From PKWO01 sp036384915 (GTDB lineage Bacteria > Pseudomonadota > Gammaproteobacteria > Burkholderiales > Burkholderiaceae_D): a stretch of 64,000 nt of DNA. The stretch's first letter is position 1. Each line of letters begins with the position of its first letter. A program made the translations under genes and the position numbers. Positions 41,702 to 50,690 of this stretch are shown here, piece by piece. The stretch spans positions 305,215 to 369,214 of the forward strand of contig DASVLJ010000062.1 in NCBI GenBank assembly GCA_036384915.1. Direction: 5' to 3'. The notes under the pieces are model-generated. The model worked only from the letters and a program-made list of their open reading frames with translations, was not told where the DNA came from and did not search any database.

Positions 41702-44062
41702 ATGACCTGGTTTCCGGCATTTCCCGCAAGACCCCGCCTGCTTCCCCTGACTGCCGCCATTCTGGCCGCGTTGTCTGCGTCCGCCTGGGCGGACGATCAG
41801 CCGCAAGCGCAACAGCCGCCGACGGCCGAAGAGGGTACGCAGCAGCCGCAACAGGGCCAGCAGGCGCTGCCGCAAAGCGCCGCGCCGGCCACGTTCAGCC
41901 CGCAAATGCCCGTCCTGATGAGCACGCCGCCGGTCACCCGCAAGCGCCGCGACGAAAAGAACTGCGTGCAAACCGGCACGGCTGACCATATGAGCGGCAG
42001 CCCGGATCGCGTGATGTATTTCGACGACAACGTCGAATTAACCCAATGCAATACCGCCGTGACGGCCGACCGCGGCGTCTACCGTGTCGTCGAAGACCAG
42101 ATCGAAGCGTACGCGAACGTGCGTCTGACCCGCTTCGGCGACCTCTATACCGGCGACGAGATGAAGCTGCGCATGGATACTCAGGTCGGCTACATCCTGA
42201 ATCCGACCTATCACCTGTCCTCCAACAATGCGCAAGGCGAGGGCAAGCGCATCGATTTCGTCGGCGAAGACAAGGCCAAGGTCATCAACGGCACTTACAG
42301 CACCTGCGATGCGCCCGATCCGGACTGGTATCTCAAGTCTTCCACCATGGATCTCGACCACGCGCGCGACGCCGGCATGGCTGAAGATGCCGTGGTGTAC
42401 TTCAAGGATTGGCCCATCTTGTGGGCGCCGGAGATGCCTTTCCCGCTGTCGGATGCGCGCAAGTCCGGCTTCCTGGCACCGACCGTCGGTGGTTCGAACC
42501 GCGGCGGCGTCGTGGTCGAAACGCCTTATTACGTGAATATCGCGCCCAACCGCGATCTGACGCTGTACCCGACCCTGATTACCGAGCGCGGCGAGCAGCT
42601 CGGTGCCGACATCCGTTACCTGGAACCGAGCTTTGCCGGCGAAACCAAGCTCGAATACCTTGAGCACGACAAAGTTACCGACACCAACCGCTGGGCCATC
42701 AGCTCGGTCCAGACTGCGACACTCGCGCCGAACCTGACCCTGAATTGGGACCTCAACGCCGCCTCGGACGATAATTATCCGAACGATTTCACGCGCTCCA
42801 TCACGGCAGCTTCGCAGCGCCTGCTGGGCCGCGACGTCGCGCTGACCTATACCCAGCCGGATTGGCAAGTCAGCTTGCGCACTACGGGTTACCAAGTCCT
42901 GCAAGACCCGCTGGCGCCCGTGGCACAGCCTTATGATCGCCTGCCGCAATTGCTGTTCCACGCCGGCCAGCAAGACGTGCATGGCCTTGACTGGTCGTTC
43001 GACAGCGAAGCGGTACGCTTTTATGAGCCTGGCGTGGTGGAAGGCGATCGTTATACCCTGACGCCGAAACTTTCCTATCCAATCATCGGCACCTCGTACT
43101 TCTTTACACCCAAGGTTTCGTTCTCGTTCACCAGATACAACCTGCAAGAGCAGGCCCCCGGCACGCCGTCCGTTATCACACGTGCCGTACCGACGGTGTC
43201 GCTCGATACCGGCCTGATCTTCGACCGCGACACCAACTGGTTCGGCCACGATTTCACCCAGACTCTGGAGCCGCGCCTGTTCTACGTGCGTACGCCTTAC
43301 CGTGACCAGAGCCTGATCCCCGATTTCGATACGGCCGCAGCCGATATCAGCTACGCGCAACTGTTCGCTGAGAACCGCTTCGTCGGCGGTGACCGCATTG
43401 GCGACGCCAACCAGGTGACCGCGGCCGTGACCTCGCGCTTCCTCGAGCCTAACGGCGAGGAGCGCGCCCGTTTTGCTATCGGCCAACGCTTTTCTTTCAT
43501 CAACGAGCGCGTGACGCTGCCGCCGGTCGACGGTGCCCCGAACATTAACGTCAACTCGAACTCGGACCTGCTGTTTTCCGCAGCAGGCAAGTTCAGCGCC
43601 CAATTGAGCGCGGCGCTCGACGTCGACTATAGCGAAAGCAACCACGGCCTGAACCAGACCAACTTCATTTTGCGCTGGCAGCCGGCCTCAAAGAAATTGC
43701 TTAATTTGCAATATATTCGCGATTTGCCGAACCAGATCCAGCAATTCGACACCTCCGGACAGTGGCCCATCCTCGACCGCTGGTATGCTGTAGGCCGCGT
43801 CGATTATTCGATTCCCGACCACAAGATCGTGCAAGGCCTGGTTGGGGTCGAATACAAGGCCGATTGCTGGGTGTTCCGTTTCGGCGGCCAGCATATCCAG
43901 ACCGCCACCAACATTTCCTCGACCTCGACGTTCTTCCAGCTTGAATTGAATGGATTTGCGCAGTTGGGGTCGAATGCGCTGGAAGCGATGCGCTTTAACG
44001 TGCCGGGCTACCAGCCGGTCAATCAGGCGGCGCGGCCGGTTGCACCTGTTACACCGTATTGA
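41702..44062 (+). CDS. lptD: LPS-assembly outer-membrane protein LptD
   Basis: A 786-residue outer-membrane protein that, with LptE, inserts LPS into the outer leaflet. Signal peptide 1-30 (ASAWA-DD), a Pro/Gln-rich linker, the jellyroll domain (about 85-230, with YNVELTQ-like FDDNVELTQCNTAV and TRFGDLYTGDEM) and a long beta-barrel with WAPEMPFPLSDARKSGFL. Only four cysteines are seen, near residues 88, 116, 202 and 722. A TATAAT at 41639-41644 lies 57 bp before the ATG at 41702. Followed by surA, pdxA and ksgA as in E. coli. Confidence 0.95.
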   Translation: MTWFPAFPARPRLLPLTAAILAALSASAWADDQPQAQQPPTAEEGTQQPQQGQQALPQSAAPATFSPQMPVLMSTPPVTRKRRDEKNCVQTGTADHMSGSPDRVMYFDDNVELTQCNTAVTADRGVYRVVEDQIEAYANVRLTRFGDLYTGDEMKLRMDTQVGYILNPTYHLSSNNAQGEGKRIDFVGEDKAKVINGTYSTCDAPDPDWYLKSSTMDLDHARDAGMAEDAVVYFKDWPILWAPEMPFPLSDARKSGFLAPTVGGSNRGGVVVETPYYVNIAPNRDLTLYPTLITERGEQLGADIRYLEPSFAGETKLEYLEHDKVTDTNRWAISSVQTATLAPNLTLNWDLNAASDDNYPNDFTRSITAASQRLLGRDVALTYTQPDWQVSLRTTGYQVLQDPLAPVAQPYDRLPQLLFHAGQQDVHGLDWSFDSEAVRFYEPGVVEGDRYTLTPKLSYPIIGTSYFFTPKVSFSFTRYNLQEQAPGTPSVITRAVPTVSLDTGLIFDRDTNWFGHDFTQTLEPRLFYVRTPYRDQSLIPDFDTAAADISYAQLFAENRFVGGDRIGDANQVTAAVTSRFLEPNGEERARFAIGQRFSFINERVTLPPVDGAPNINVNSNSDLLFSAAGKFSAQLSAALDVDYSESNHGLNQTNFILRWQPASKKLLNLQYIRDLPNQIQQFDTSGQWPILDRWYAVGRVDYSIPDHKIVQGLVGVEYKADCWVFRFGGQHIQTATNISSTSTFFQLELNGFAQLGSNALEAMRFNVPGYQPVNQAARPVAPVTPY

Positions 44063-44099
44063 TATTGATGTTATTGATGTTATTGAATTGGACGAGCAA

Positions 44100-45539
44100 A
44101 TGGGCAAGACGATGAATTTGAGACTCTCTCTGGTACTGGCGGCGCTGTGCGGCGCGCTCGGCCCGATCCAGGGAGCCCTGGCACAAACCGTTACGCCATC
44201 TGCCGCCCCCGCGCCGGCGGCGTCAGCGCCCGCTGCCCCGGCTGCAGAAGCGGCTCCAGCCAAGAAGCCGCGCGTCAAGACCGAACTGGCCGATTCCATT
44301 GTGGTGGTGGTCAACGACGACGTCATCACGAAGAACGACCTGGATCAGCGCATGGCCTTCGTCGAAAAGAACATGAGGGCGCAAAACGTGCCCTTGCCGC
44401 CGCCGGAAGAATTTCGCAAGCAGGTGATCGAGCGCATGATTATCGAACGCTGCCAGTTGCAGACCGCCAAGGAAGACGGCTTGCGCGTCGACGACCTGAC
44501 GCTGGACCGCGCCCTGGCTCGCATCGCCGAAAACAACAAGATGAGCCTGCAGCAATTCCGCGACCAGATCGAACACGACGGCACGCCCTATGGCCGCTTC
44601 CGCGAAACCATCCGCGACGAAATCCTGATGCAGCGTGTGCGCGAACGCGAAGTGGAAAGCCGCATCAATCCCAGCGAATCGGAAGTCGACAACTATATCG
44701 CCGCGCAAAACGGCACCGGCGCCGCCGCTTCCTATGAGCTCGATCTGGCCCACATCCTGGTCGGCATCCCGGAAAACGCCTCGGCCGAGCAGATCGCCGC
44801 GCGCCGCAACAAGGCGGAAGATTTGTTGCGCCAGTTGAAGGCCGGTGCCGACTTCACCAAGATCGCCGCCACCTATTCCGACGCCAGCGATGCGCTGCAA
44901 GGCGGCGACCTCGGCTGGCGCAACCAGGACCGCCTGCCGCAATTGTTTCTCGATGCCGTCGGCCAGTTGAAGGAAGGCGAAGTCTCGTCCGTGGTCAAGA
45001 GCGCCAACGGCTTTCACATCGTCAAGCTGGTCGGCAAGCGCACGGCCAGCCCTTTGCGTGGCGGCGGCGGTGCGGCGGCGCCGGCCCAGGGCGTGGTGCA
45101 GACGCATGCGCGCCATATCCTGATCAAGGTCAACCAGGTCGTGACCGACGTCGAAGCCAAACGCAAGCTGAACGACTTGCGCGAGCGTTTGATGAACAAG
45201 TCGGCCACGTTTGAAGAACTGGCCAAGCTGTATTCGAACGACGCTTCGGCCGCCAAGGGCGGCGACATCGGCTGGGTCTACCCGGGCGATACCGCACCGG
45301 AATTCGAGAAGGCCATGGATGCCTTGCAAGTCGGCGAAGTCAGCGAGCCGGTGCAGACGCAATACGGCTTCCATTTGATCCAGGTTGTCGAACGCAAGAC
45401 CGACGACGTCTCCAAGGAACGCCAACGCCTCCTGGCCCGGGCCGCGATCCGCGAGCGCAAGATGGAAGAAGCCTCGCAAGACTGGATGCGCAGCCTGCGC
45501 GACCGTGCCTACGTCGAATTCCGGGATGACAACAAGTAA
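44100..45539 (+). CDS. surA: periplasmic chaperone / peptidyl-prolyl isomerase SurA
   Basis: A 479-residue periplasmic chaperone for outer-membrane proteins, including LptD. Signal peptide ends near GALA-QT; an Ala/Pro linker precedes the SurA_N domain (DSIVVVVNDDVITKNDLDQR). Two parvulin domains follow, with DLAHILVGIPENAS... GGDLGWRNQDRLPQLF and ARHILIKVNQVV... GGDIGWVYPGDTAPEF. Start may be 44100 or the ATG at 44112; both give a normal signal. Thirty-seven bp after lptD. Confidence 0.95.
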   Translation: MGKTMNLRLSLVLAALCGALGPIQGALAQTVTPSAAPAPAASAPAAPAAEAAPAKKPRVKTELADSIVVVVNDDVITKNDLDQRMAFVEKNMRAQNVPLPPPEEFRKQVIERMIIERCQLQTAKEDGLRVDDLTLDRALARIAENNKMSLQQFRDQIEHDGTPYGRFRETIRDEILMQRVREREVESRINPSESEVDNYIAAQNGTGAAASYELDLAHILVGIPENASAEQIAARRNKAEDLLRQLKAGADFTKIAATYSDASDALQGGDLGWRNQDRLPQLFLDAVGQLKEGEVSSVVKSANGFHIVKLVGKRTASPLRGGGGAAAPAQGVVQTHARHILIKVNQVVTDVEAKRKLNDLRERLMNKSATFEELAKLYSNDASAAKGGDIGWVYPGDTAPEFEKAMDALQVGEVSEPVQTQYGFHLIQVVERKTDDVSKERQRLLARAAIRERKMEEASQDWMRSLRDRAYVEFRDDNK

Positions 45540-46557
45540 TATCAAGCGCCGGCCCCGGCTTGCCATCACCATAGGCGAGCCGGCCGGCATCGGCCCCGAA
45601 ATTTCGATCCGGGCCGCCTGGCAGCTGCGTGACGAGGCCGATTGCATCTTGATCGGCGATGCCGCCTTCCTTTCCCTGACGGCCAACACCATCGATCCGG
45701 CGATCAAGCTCGTCGCGATCACGCTGGCCGCCGTGCGCAACGGAGGGCTCCCCGATTTCGGCCGCGAACGCATCGCCGTCATCGATTGTCCCTTGAACGA
45801 AGTCGTAGTGCCGGGCAAGCTCGATGCAAGGAACGGCCGTCCCGTGTTGCAGACGCTCGACATCGCCATCGAAGCGGCGCAAGCCGGGTGGGTCGATGCG
45901 ATTGTGACGGCGCCGCTGCAAAAGAGCACGATCAACGACGCCGGCGTGCCGTTTTCTGGCCATACCGAATACCTGGCACAGCAGACCGCGACGGAACAGG
46001 TCGTGATGATGCTGGCCGGCGGTGAACCCATGTTGCGCGTGGCGCTGGCTACCACGCATCTGCCCTTGAAGGACGTCTCCGCTGCCTTGAACAAGGATGG
46101 CTTGTTGCGCGTGCTGGCTATCATCGATCAGGATTTGAAAACCAAACTCGGCATCGCCGCGCCGCGCATCCTCGTCACCGGCTTGAACCCGCATGCGGGC
46201 GAGGGCGGCTATCTGGGACGCGAAGAGATCGACGTCATTACACCGGCATTGGAAGCCGCCAGGGCTGCAGGCATCGATGCGCAAGGGCCTTATCCGGCCG
46301 ACACGCTGTTCCAGCCCAAGTACCTGGAACAAGCCGATTGCGTGCTCGCCATGTATCACGACCAGGGCTTGCCCGTGCTGAAATTTTCCAGTTTCGGCCA
46401 TGGCGTCAACATCACGCTGGGCTTGCCCATCATCCGTACCTCAGTCGACCATGGCACTGCGCTCGACCTCGCCGCCCGGGGAGTCGGCCATGCCGACCAT
46501 GGCAGCATGATCGCCGCGATCCGCACCGCCGCACACATGGCGCAATCGAAAACATGA
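45526..46557 (+). CDS. pdxA: 4-hydroxythreonine-4-phosphate dehydrogenase
   Basis: A 343-residue NAD-dependent, metal-dependent dehydrogenase of pyridoxal phosphate synthesis. N-terminal AITIGEPAGIGPEI, metal-binding His178 (TTHLPLKDV), His223 (NPHAGEGGYLG) and His278 (AMYHDQGLPVLKF), each 12 residues after its E. coli counterpart. The ATG overlaps the surA 3' end by 14 bp and the stop overlaps ksgA (ATGA). Confidence 0.95.
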   Translation: MTTSNIKRRPRLAITIGEPAGIGPEISIRAAWQLRDEADCILIGDAAFLSLTANTIDPAIKLVAITLAAVRNGGLPDFGRERIAVIDCPLNEVVVPGKLDARNGRPVLQTLDIAIEAAQAGWVDAIVTAPLQKSTINDAGVPFSGHTEYLAQQTATEQVVMMLAGGEPMLRVALATTHLPLKDVSAALNKDGLLRVLAIIDQDLKTKLGIAAPRILVTGLNPHAGEGGYLGREEIDVITPALEAARAAGIDAQGPYPADTLFQPKYLEQADCVLAMYHDQGLPVLKFSSFGHGVNITLGLPIIRTSVDHGTALDLAARGVGHADHGSMIAAIRTAAHMAQSKT

Positions 46558-47318
46558 AACACATCCCCCGCAAACGCTTCGGCCAGAACTTCCTGACCGA
46601 CGACGGCGTGCTGCACGACATCATCGCCGCCATCGATCCGCAAGCCGACGATGCCATGGTCGAAATCGGCCCCGGCCTGGCGGCCATGACGCGTTTGATT
46701 CTGGAGCGCGTGCGCCACCTGCACGTGGTGGAACTGGACCGCGACCTCGTGACGCGCTTGAACAAGCAATTCGATTCCGCGCGCTTGACTGTGCATTCGG
46801 CCGACGCGCTGCAATTCGATTTCACGCAAATCCCGGTGCCCGAAGGGCAAAAGCTGCGCGTGGTCGGCAACCTGCCCTACAACATCTCCAGCCCCTTGCT
46901 GTTCCACCTGGCGCAGATTTCGCAGCACGTGCGCGACCAGCACTTCATGCTGCAAAAGGAAGTGGTCGAGCGCATGGCGGCTGAACCGGGCAGCAAGACT
47001 TACGGCCGGCTCTCCGTCATGCTGCAATGGCGCTACCATATCGAACTGCTGTTCGTGGTGCCGCCCACGGCCTTCGATCCGCCGCCGCAAGTCGATTCGG
47101 CCATCGTGCGCATGATCCCCAAGGCCGAGCCGCTGGCTTGCGACCAAGCGAAACTGGAAAAAGTGGTGCAGCAGGCGTTTTCGCAAAGGCGCAAGGTGAT
47201 CCGCAACTGCCTCTCCGGCATGTTCACTGAAAACCAGTTGATCGATGTGGGCGTCGACCCGCAGGCGCGGCCTGAAGCGATACCACTGGAGCAATATGTG
47301 GCGTTGGCTAATCTTTAG
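46554..47318 (+). CDS. ksgA: 16S rRNA dimethyladenosine transferase
   Basis: A 254-residue SAM-dependent enzyme that dimethylates A1518 and A1519 of 16S rRNA late in 30S assembly. Begins KHIPRKRFGQNFLTDDGVL, with motif I VEIGPGLAAMT, and the catalytic NLPYNISSPLLFHL; C-terminal FSQRRKVIRNCLSG is typical. Also called rsmA. Last gene of lptD-surA-pdxA-ksgA; apaG/apaH, often next, are absent here. Confidence 0.96.
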   Translation: MKHIPRKRFGQNFLTDDGVLHDIIAAIDPQADDAMVEIGPGLAAMTRLILERVRHLHVVELDRDLVTRLNKQFDSARLTVHSADALQFDFTQIPVPEGQKLRVVGNLPYNISSPLLFHLAQISQHVRDQHFMLQKEVVERMAAEPGSKTYGRLSVMLQWRYHIELLFVVPPTAFDPPPQVDSAIVRMIPKAEPLACDQAKLEKVVQQAFSQRRKVIRNCLSGMFTENQLIDVGVDPQARPEAIPLEQYVALANL

Positions 47319-47326
47319 GAGGAGCT

Positions 47327-47827
47327 ATGCAGATCAGATTTGCAGGGATATTCGCCCTGGCCTTGATGATTGCCGTTGGCGCCCAGGCGCAGGACATCAA
47401 GCGCACCACCAATCCGAATTCGACCTTGCCGCTGGCAACAGCCGTTACCGTTCCGGCAGGCTCGACCCTGGTGTTCTTCAGTGGCAATCTGGCCGATGTG
47501 GCCAACCCTGACGCGCCCAAGGGCGCGGTGGAAGCCTACGGCGACACCAAGACCCAGGCCACGTCCATCCTGAACAAATTCACCAAGCTGCTCGCCGCCG
47601 AAGGCTTGACCATGGGCGACGTGGTCAAGGTCAATGTGTTCCTGGTGGGCGATCCCAAGCTGGACGGCAAGATGGATTTCGCCGGCTTGAATGCGGCTTA
47701 CGGGCAGTTCTTCGGCACGGCTGCACAGCCGAACAAGCCGGTGCGGACGACGGTGCAGGTGGCGGGATTGCCTATGCCGGGTGGGTTGATCGAGATTGAA
47801 ATTACGGCGGCGCGCGCGACTAGATAA
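47327..47827 (+). CDS. exported RidA/YjgF family protein
   Basis: A 166-residue RidA-fold protein with a signal peptide (residues 1-21, GAQA-QD), unlike cytosolic RidA. The core keeps the imine-deaminase residues: Arg140 in KPVRTTVQVAGLPM and acidic residues in LIEIEITA (156-158), with KFTKLLAAEGLTMGDVVKVNVFL before. A perfect AGGAGG ribosome site precedes the ATG, 8 bp after ksgA. It probably acts in the periplasm on enamines/imines or binds small molecules; family precedent is limited. Confidence 0.87.
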   Translation: MQIRFAGIFALALMIAVGAQAQDIKRTTNPNSTLPLATAVTVPAGSTLVFFSGNLADVANPDAPKGAVEAYGDTKTQATSILNKFTKLLAAEGLTMGDVVKVNVFLVGDPKLDGKMDFAGLNAAYGQFFGTAAQPNKPVRTTVQVAGLPMPGGLIEIEITAARATR

Positions 47828-47830
47828 CTT

Positions 47831-47933
47831 AGGTTGGCGTTGAGCGAAGCGAAGCCCAACATAGAGGACGTAACGGCCGTAGCCTAAGGTGTTTTGGGCG
47901 GATGTTGGGCTTCACTTCGTTCAACCCAACCTA
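47831..47933. repeat. inverted dispersed repeat between ridA-like gene and gloA
   Basis: Arms at 47831-47862 (begins AGGTTGGCGTTGAGCGAAGC) and 47902-47933 (ends GTTCAACCCAACCT) are near-perfect reverse complements around a 39 bp centre. The arm sequence is shared with the element at 7883-8009. It fills the gap between convergent genes. Confidence 0.75.
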
Positions 47934-47941
47934 CCAACTAC

Positions 47942-48361
47942 TTACCACGAGCCGGTGTTACTCATCGACTTCCACGGTTCTGCCGGCTCCAGCGGTTCTC
48001 CCGCCTGCAGCAATTCAATCGAAATATTGTCGGGCGAACGCACGAACGCCATATGCCCATCGCGCGGCGGACGGTTGATCGTCACGCCGTGTTCCTGCAG
48101 ACGTTTGCACGTGGCATAAATATCGTCCACGCGATAGGCCAGGTGGCCGAAGTTGCGTCCGCCGGTATAGGTTTCAGGTTCCCAGTTATAAGTCAATTCG
48201 ACTTGCGCTTCCGAGTCGCCCGGTGCGGCGAGAAACACCAGCGTGAAACGGCCTTGCGGGTACTCGCGCTGGCGCAAAACTTCCAGGCCCAGCGCATCGC
48301 GATAGAAACGTAAAGAGGCTTCCAGATCGGTGACGCGCACCATCGTATGCAGATATTTCAT
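47942..48361 (-). CDS. gloA: lactoylglutathione lyase (glyoxalase I)
   Basis: A 139-residue vicinal-oxygen-chelate enzyme that isomerises the methylglyoxal-glutathione hemithioacetal to S-lactoylglutathione. Metal ligands are visible as His5 (YLHTMVRV), Glu55 (QVELTYNW), His73 (GHLAYRVDD) and Glu116 (SIELLQ). Length and the short form indicate the Ni2+-type bacterial enzyme. The D-lactate finally produced could be oxidised by the dehydrogenase at 2.7 kb. Confidence 0.94.
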   Translation of the reverse strand: MKYLHTMVRVTDLEASLRFYRDALGLEVLRQREYPQGRFTLVFLAAPGDSEAQVELTYNWEPETYTGGRNFGHLAYRVDDIYATCKRLQEHGVTINRPPRDGHMAFVRSPDNISIELLQAGEPLEPAEPWKSMSNTGSW

Positions 48362-48422
48362 GACGATTCCTTGTGCATGCCCGCGCCCCCGGGATGGGGG
48401 CGGGCGATGCGGGAATCATATC

Positions 48423-49466
48423 TTACTTCGCTGCGGCGAGTTGCTCCATGCGATAGCTGCCTTGGCGCTCGATCATCCAGCCCGGATATTCCCTGCCCAA
48501 GGCACTGGCCTTGTCGATCGCAGCCAACTCTTCTTTCGAGAGATTGACCTTGGTCGCGGCAATGTTGTCGTCCAATTGATCGACGCGCTTGGCGCCGATG
48601 ATGACCGAGGTGACGACGGGCCGGTGCAGCAGCCAGGCCAGCGCAATCTGCGCCACCGATACCTTTTTCACCTCGGCGATGCCGCGCATCACATCGATGC
48701 AATCATAAGCGCGCTCCACATCGACAGGCGGGAAGTCGAAGACCAGGCGGCGGCTGCCATCCGTGGGCTTGATGTCGCGGCCGTACTTGCCGGAGAGGAA
48801 GCCGCCGGCCAGCGGGCTCCACACCATCAAGCCGACGTTTTCGCTCTTCAGCAGCGGCACGATTTCGCGCTCGAGGTCGCGCCCGGCGACGGTGTAATAG
48901 GCTTGCAGCGATTCGAAGCGTGCGATGCCCAGCCGCTCTGAAATACCAAGCGCCTTCATGATTTGCCAGGCGCCCCAGTTCGATACGCCGATGTAGCGCA
49001 CATCACCGTTTTGCACCAGGGTTTCCAGCGCGCGCAGCGTTTCCTCGATCGGCGTGGCGGGGTCGAAGCCGTGCATCTGGTACAGGTCGATATGGTCGAG
49101 TTGCAGCCGCTTCAAACTCGCCTGGGCCGCATTCATCACGTGGTAACGCGAACCGCCGCGCGTATTGGCGCCGTTCGAGCCGGTCTGGCCGAAGAACTTG
49201 GTCGCCACGACCACGCTGTCGCGCGCGACTTTCAGATCTTTCAAGGCTTGGCCGACGATGGTTTCCGACTTGCCTTCGGAATAGATATCGGCCGTGTCAA
49301 TGAAATTGATGCCGGCTTCGAGCGAGCGCGCAATCAGCTTGTTGGCGTCTTCCTGCTGCAAGTCGCCAACCTTGTCCCACATTTCACCCTGGCCGCCGAA
49401 GGTCATGGTGCCGAGGCAGAGTTCGGAAACAAACAAGCCGGTATTGCCGAATTTCTTGTAACGCAT
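48423..49466 (-). CDS. aldo/keto reductase
   Basis: A 347-residue NADPH-dependent reductase of the YajO/Tas-like AKR group. The catalytic tetrad is Asp57 and Tyr62 (FIDTADIYSEG), Lys90 (VATKFF) and His132 (LYQMHGFD). ATG at 49466 (MRYKKFGNTG) is the family start. It is divergent from an AraC-type regulator across 194 bp, so the regulator probably controls it. Substrate unknown; aldehydes are likely. Confidence 0.92.
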   Translation of the reverse strand: MRYKKFGNTGLFVSELCLGTMTFGGQGEMWDKVGDLQQEDANKLIARSLEAGINFIDTADIYSEGKSETIVGQALKDLKVARDSVVVATKFFGQTGSNGANTRGGSRYHVMNAAQASLKRLQLDHIDLYQMHGFDPATPIEETLRALETLVQNGDVRYIGVSNWGAWQIMKALGISERLGIARFESLQAYYTVAGRDLEREIVPLLKSENVGLMVWSPLAGGFLSGKYGRDIKPTDGSRRLVFDFPPVDVERAYDCIDVMRGIAEVKKVSVAQIALAWLLHRPVVTSVIIGAKRVDQLDDNIAATKVNLSKEELAAIDKASALGREYPGWMIERQGSYRMEQLAAAK

Positions 49467-49626
49467 GGTAGGGGCTCCTTGGAAGTATTGCTGCACGCAA
49501 AGGGGGGCGTGCAGCGATTCACGGCAAGCAGTATGCTCTCAAGGGTGGTGCGGCATGTGATGCGATCCTCGCGTTTTCTTGCCTGATTCTCCAGCGGCTG
49601 GCGTGTGCCGCCGGGAAAAATCCTCA

Positions 49627-49654
49627 TTGCAATTACACTGCAAGCCTCTATATT
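49627..49654 (+). promoter_or_regulatory. predicted promoter of the AraC-family gene
   Basis: TTGCAA (49627-49632) and TATATT (49649-49654) are 16 bp apart. The -10 ends 6 nt before the ATG at 49661, implying a leaderless mRNA or use of the ATG at 49670. The -35 overlaps the small inverted repeat TTGCA-N7-TGCAA, which could be an autoregulatory site. Confidence 0.35.
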
Positions 49655-49660
49655 GCGACG

Positions 49661-50596
49661 ATGAACGAGATGGCAAATCAATCCTTGCATGCGGCCGCGG
49701 CCGAAGACCAGCGCAGCGAGCTGGCACTATTGCTTGACCGCCTGACCGGCCCCGACCTCGAAGGCACGACGGCGACAGCGATCCCCGGTTTGTTCATCCA
49801 CCGCATCCGGCATGCCACGGCGCCGCGCCATGGTATCCAGGTTCCCTCGTTCGCCGTCATCGCCCAAGGTGAAAAGCGGCTCTGGTTCGGCGGCGAGGAA
49901 TTCCGCTACGACCCCATGCACTACCTGGTGACTTCGGTCGATTTGCCGGTGCTAGCCGAAGTGATTACGGCCAGCCCGGTGCGCCCTTATCTCGGCATGC
50001 GGCTCGATCTCGATTTGGCCATGCTGGGCGAGTTGATGCTCGATGACAGTCTGCCACCTCCGCTGTCGCTGGTCGAGTCGCGCGGGCTGTATGTCAACCG
50101 CTTGTTTCCGAGCTTGCAGGATGTGGCCTTGCGCCTGTTGCGGCTATTGGAGACGCCGCGCGATATCCCCATCCTCGCGCCCATGGTCAAGCGCGAAATT
50201 TTCTACCGCCTGTTGATGAACGGCCAAGGCACACGCTTGCGCCAGTTGGCCCTGAAAGACAGCCACACGCATCGCATCGCCCGCGCCATCAGCACGCTGC
50301 GCCAACACTACGTCGAACCCCTGCGCGTGCAAGACCTGGCCGGCGGTGTGCACATGAGCGTGTCCTCGTTCCACCAGCACTTCAAGAGCATCACGGCCAT
50401 GAGCCCCTTGCAATACCAGAAGAATTTGCGCCTGCAGGAAGCGCGCCGGTTGATATTGGTGGGCGATATCGACGTGGCCCAGGCCGCGCACAAGGTAGGT
50501 TATGAAAGCGCTTCGCAGTTCTCGCGCGAATATGGACGCCTGTTCGGCGCTTCGCCCTTGAAAGACAGGTCGCGTTGGCTGGAAAGCAGTAGGTAA
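49661..50596 (+). CDS. AraC-family transcriptional regulator
   Basis: A 311-residue regulator with an AraC_N cupin-like sensor domain (about 25-200; IPSFAVIAQGEKRLWFGGEEF-type strand and YLVTSVDLPV) and a C-terminal double helix-turn-helix (about 210-308) with LRVQDLAGGVHMSVSSFHQHFK and AAHKVGYESASQFSREYGRLFG. Such proteins usually activate a divergent oxidoreductase gene, here the aldo/keto reductase. Ligand unknown. Confidence 0.92.
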   Translation: MNEMANQSLHAAAAEDQRSELALLLDRLTGPDLEGTTATAIPGLFIHRIRHATAPRHGIQVPSFAVIAQGEKRLWFGGEEFRYDPMHYLVTSVDLPVLAEVITASPVRPYLGMRLDLDLAMLGELMLDDSLPPPLSLVESRGLYVNRLFPSLQDVALRLLRLLETPRDIPILAPMVKREIFYRLLMNGQGTRLRQLALKDSHTHRIARAISTLRQHYVEPLRVQDLAGGVHMSVSSFHQHFKSITAMSPLQYQKNLRLQEARRLILVGDIDVAQAAHKVGYESASQFSREYGRLFGASPLKDRSRWLESSR

Positions 50597-50610
50597 TGCT
50601 TAAAGAATCG

Positions 50611-50690
50611 CAGGGTGGGCGGAGCGCCGCCCGGACGCCTCCCAGCCGTGGATGATATGCTGAGACTCGGGTGGCGCTCCGCCAAGGCTG
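50611..50690. repeat. palindromic element between convergent genes
   Basis: GGGCGG and CCGCCC (50617-50632) form a 6 bp hairpin with an AGCG loop, and GGTGGCGCTCCGCC near 50671-50685 is a partial reverse complement of the first part. It occupies the short gap between the AraC gene and the metallopeptidase-like gene, both ending here. Confidence 0.5.

Noticed and set aside
44223..46124. 633-codon minus-strand open frame opposite surA and pdxA
   Set aside because: Antisense shadow; surA and pdxA have all catalytic motifs on the plus strand.
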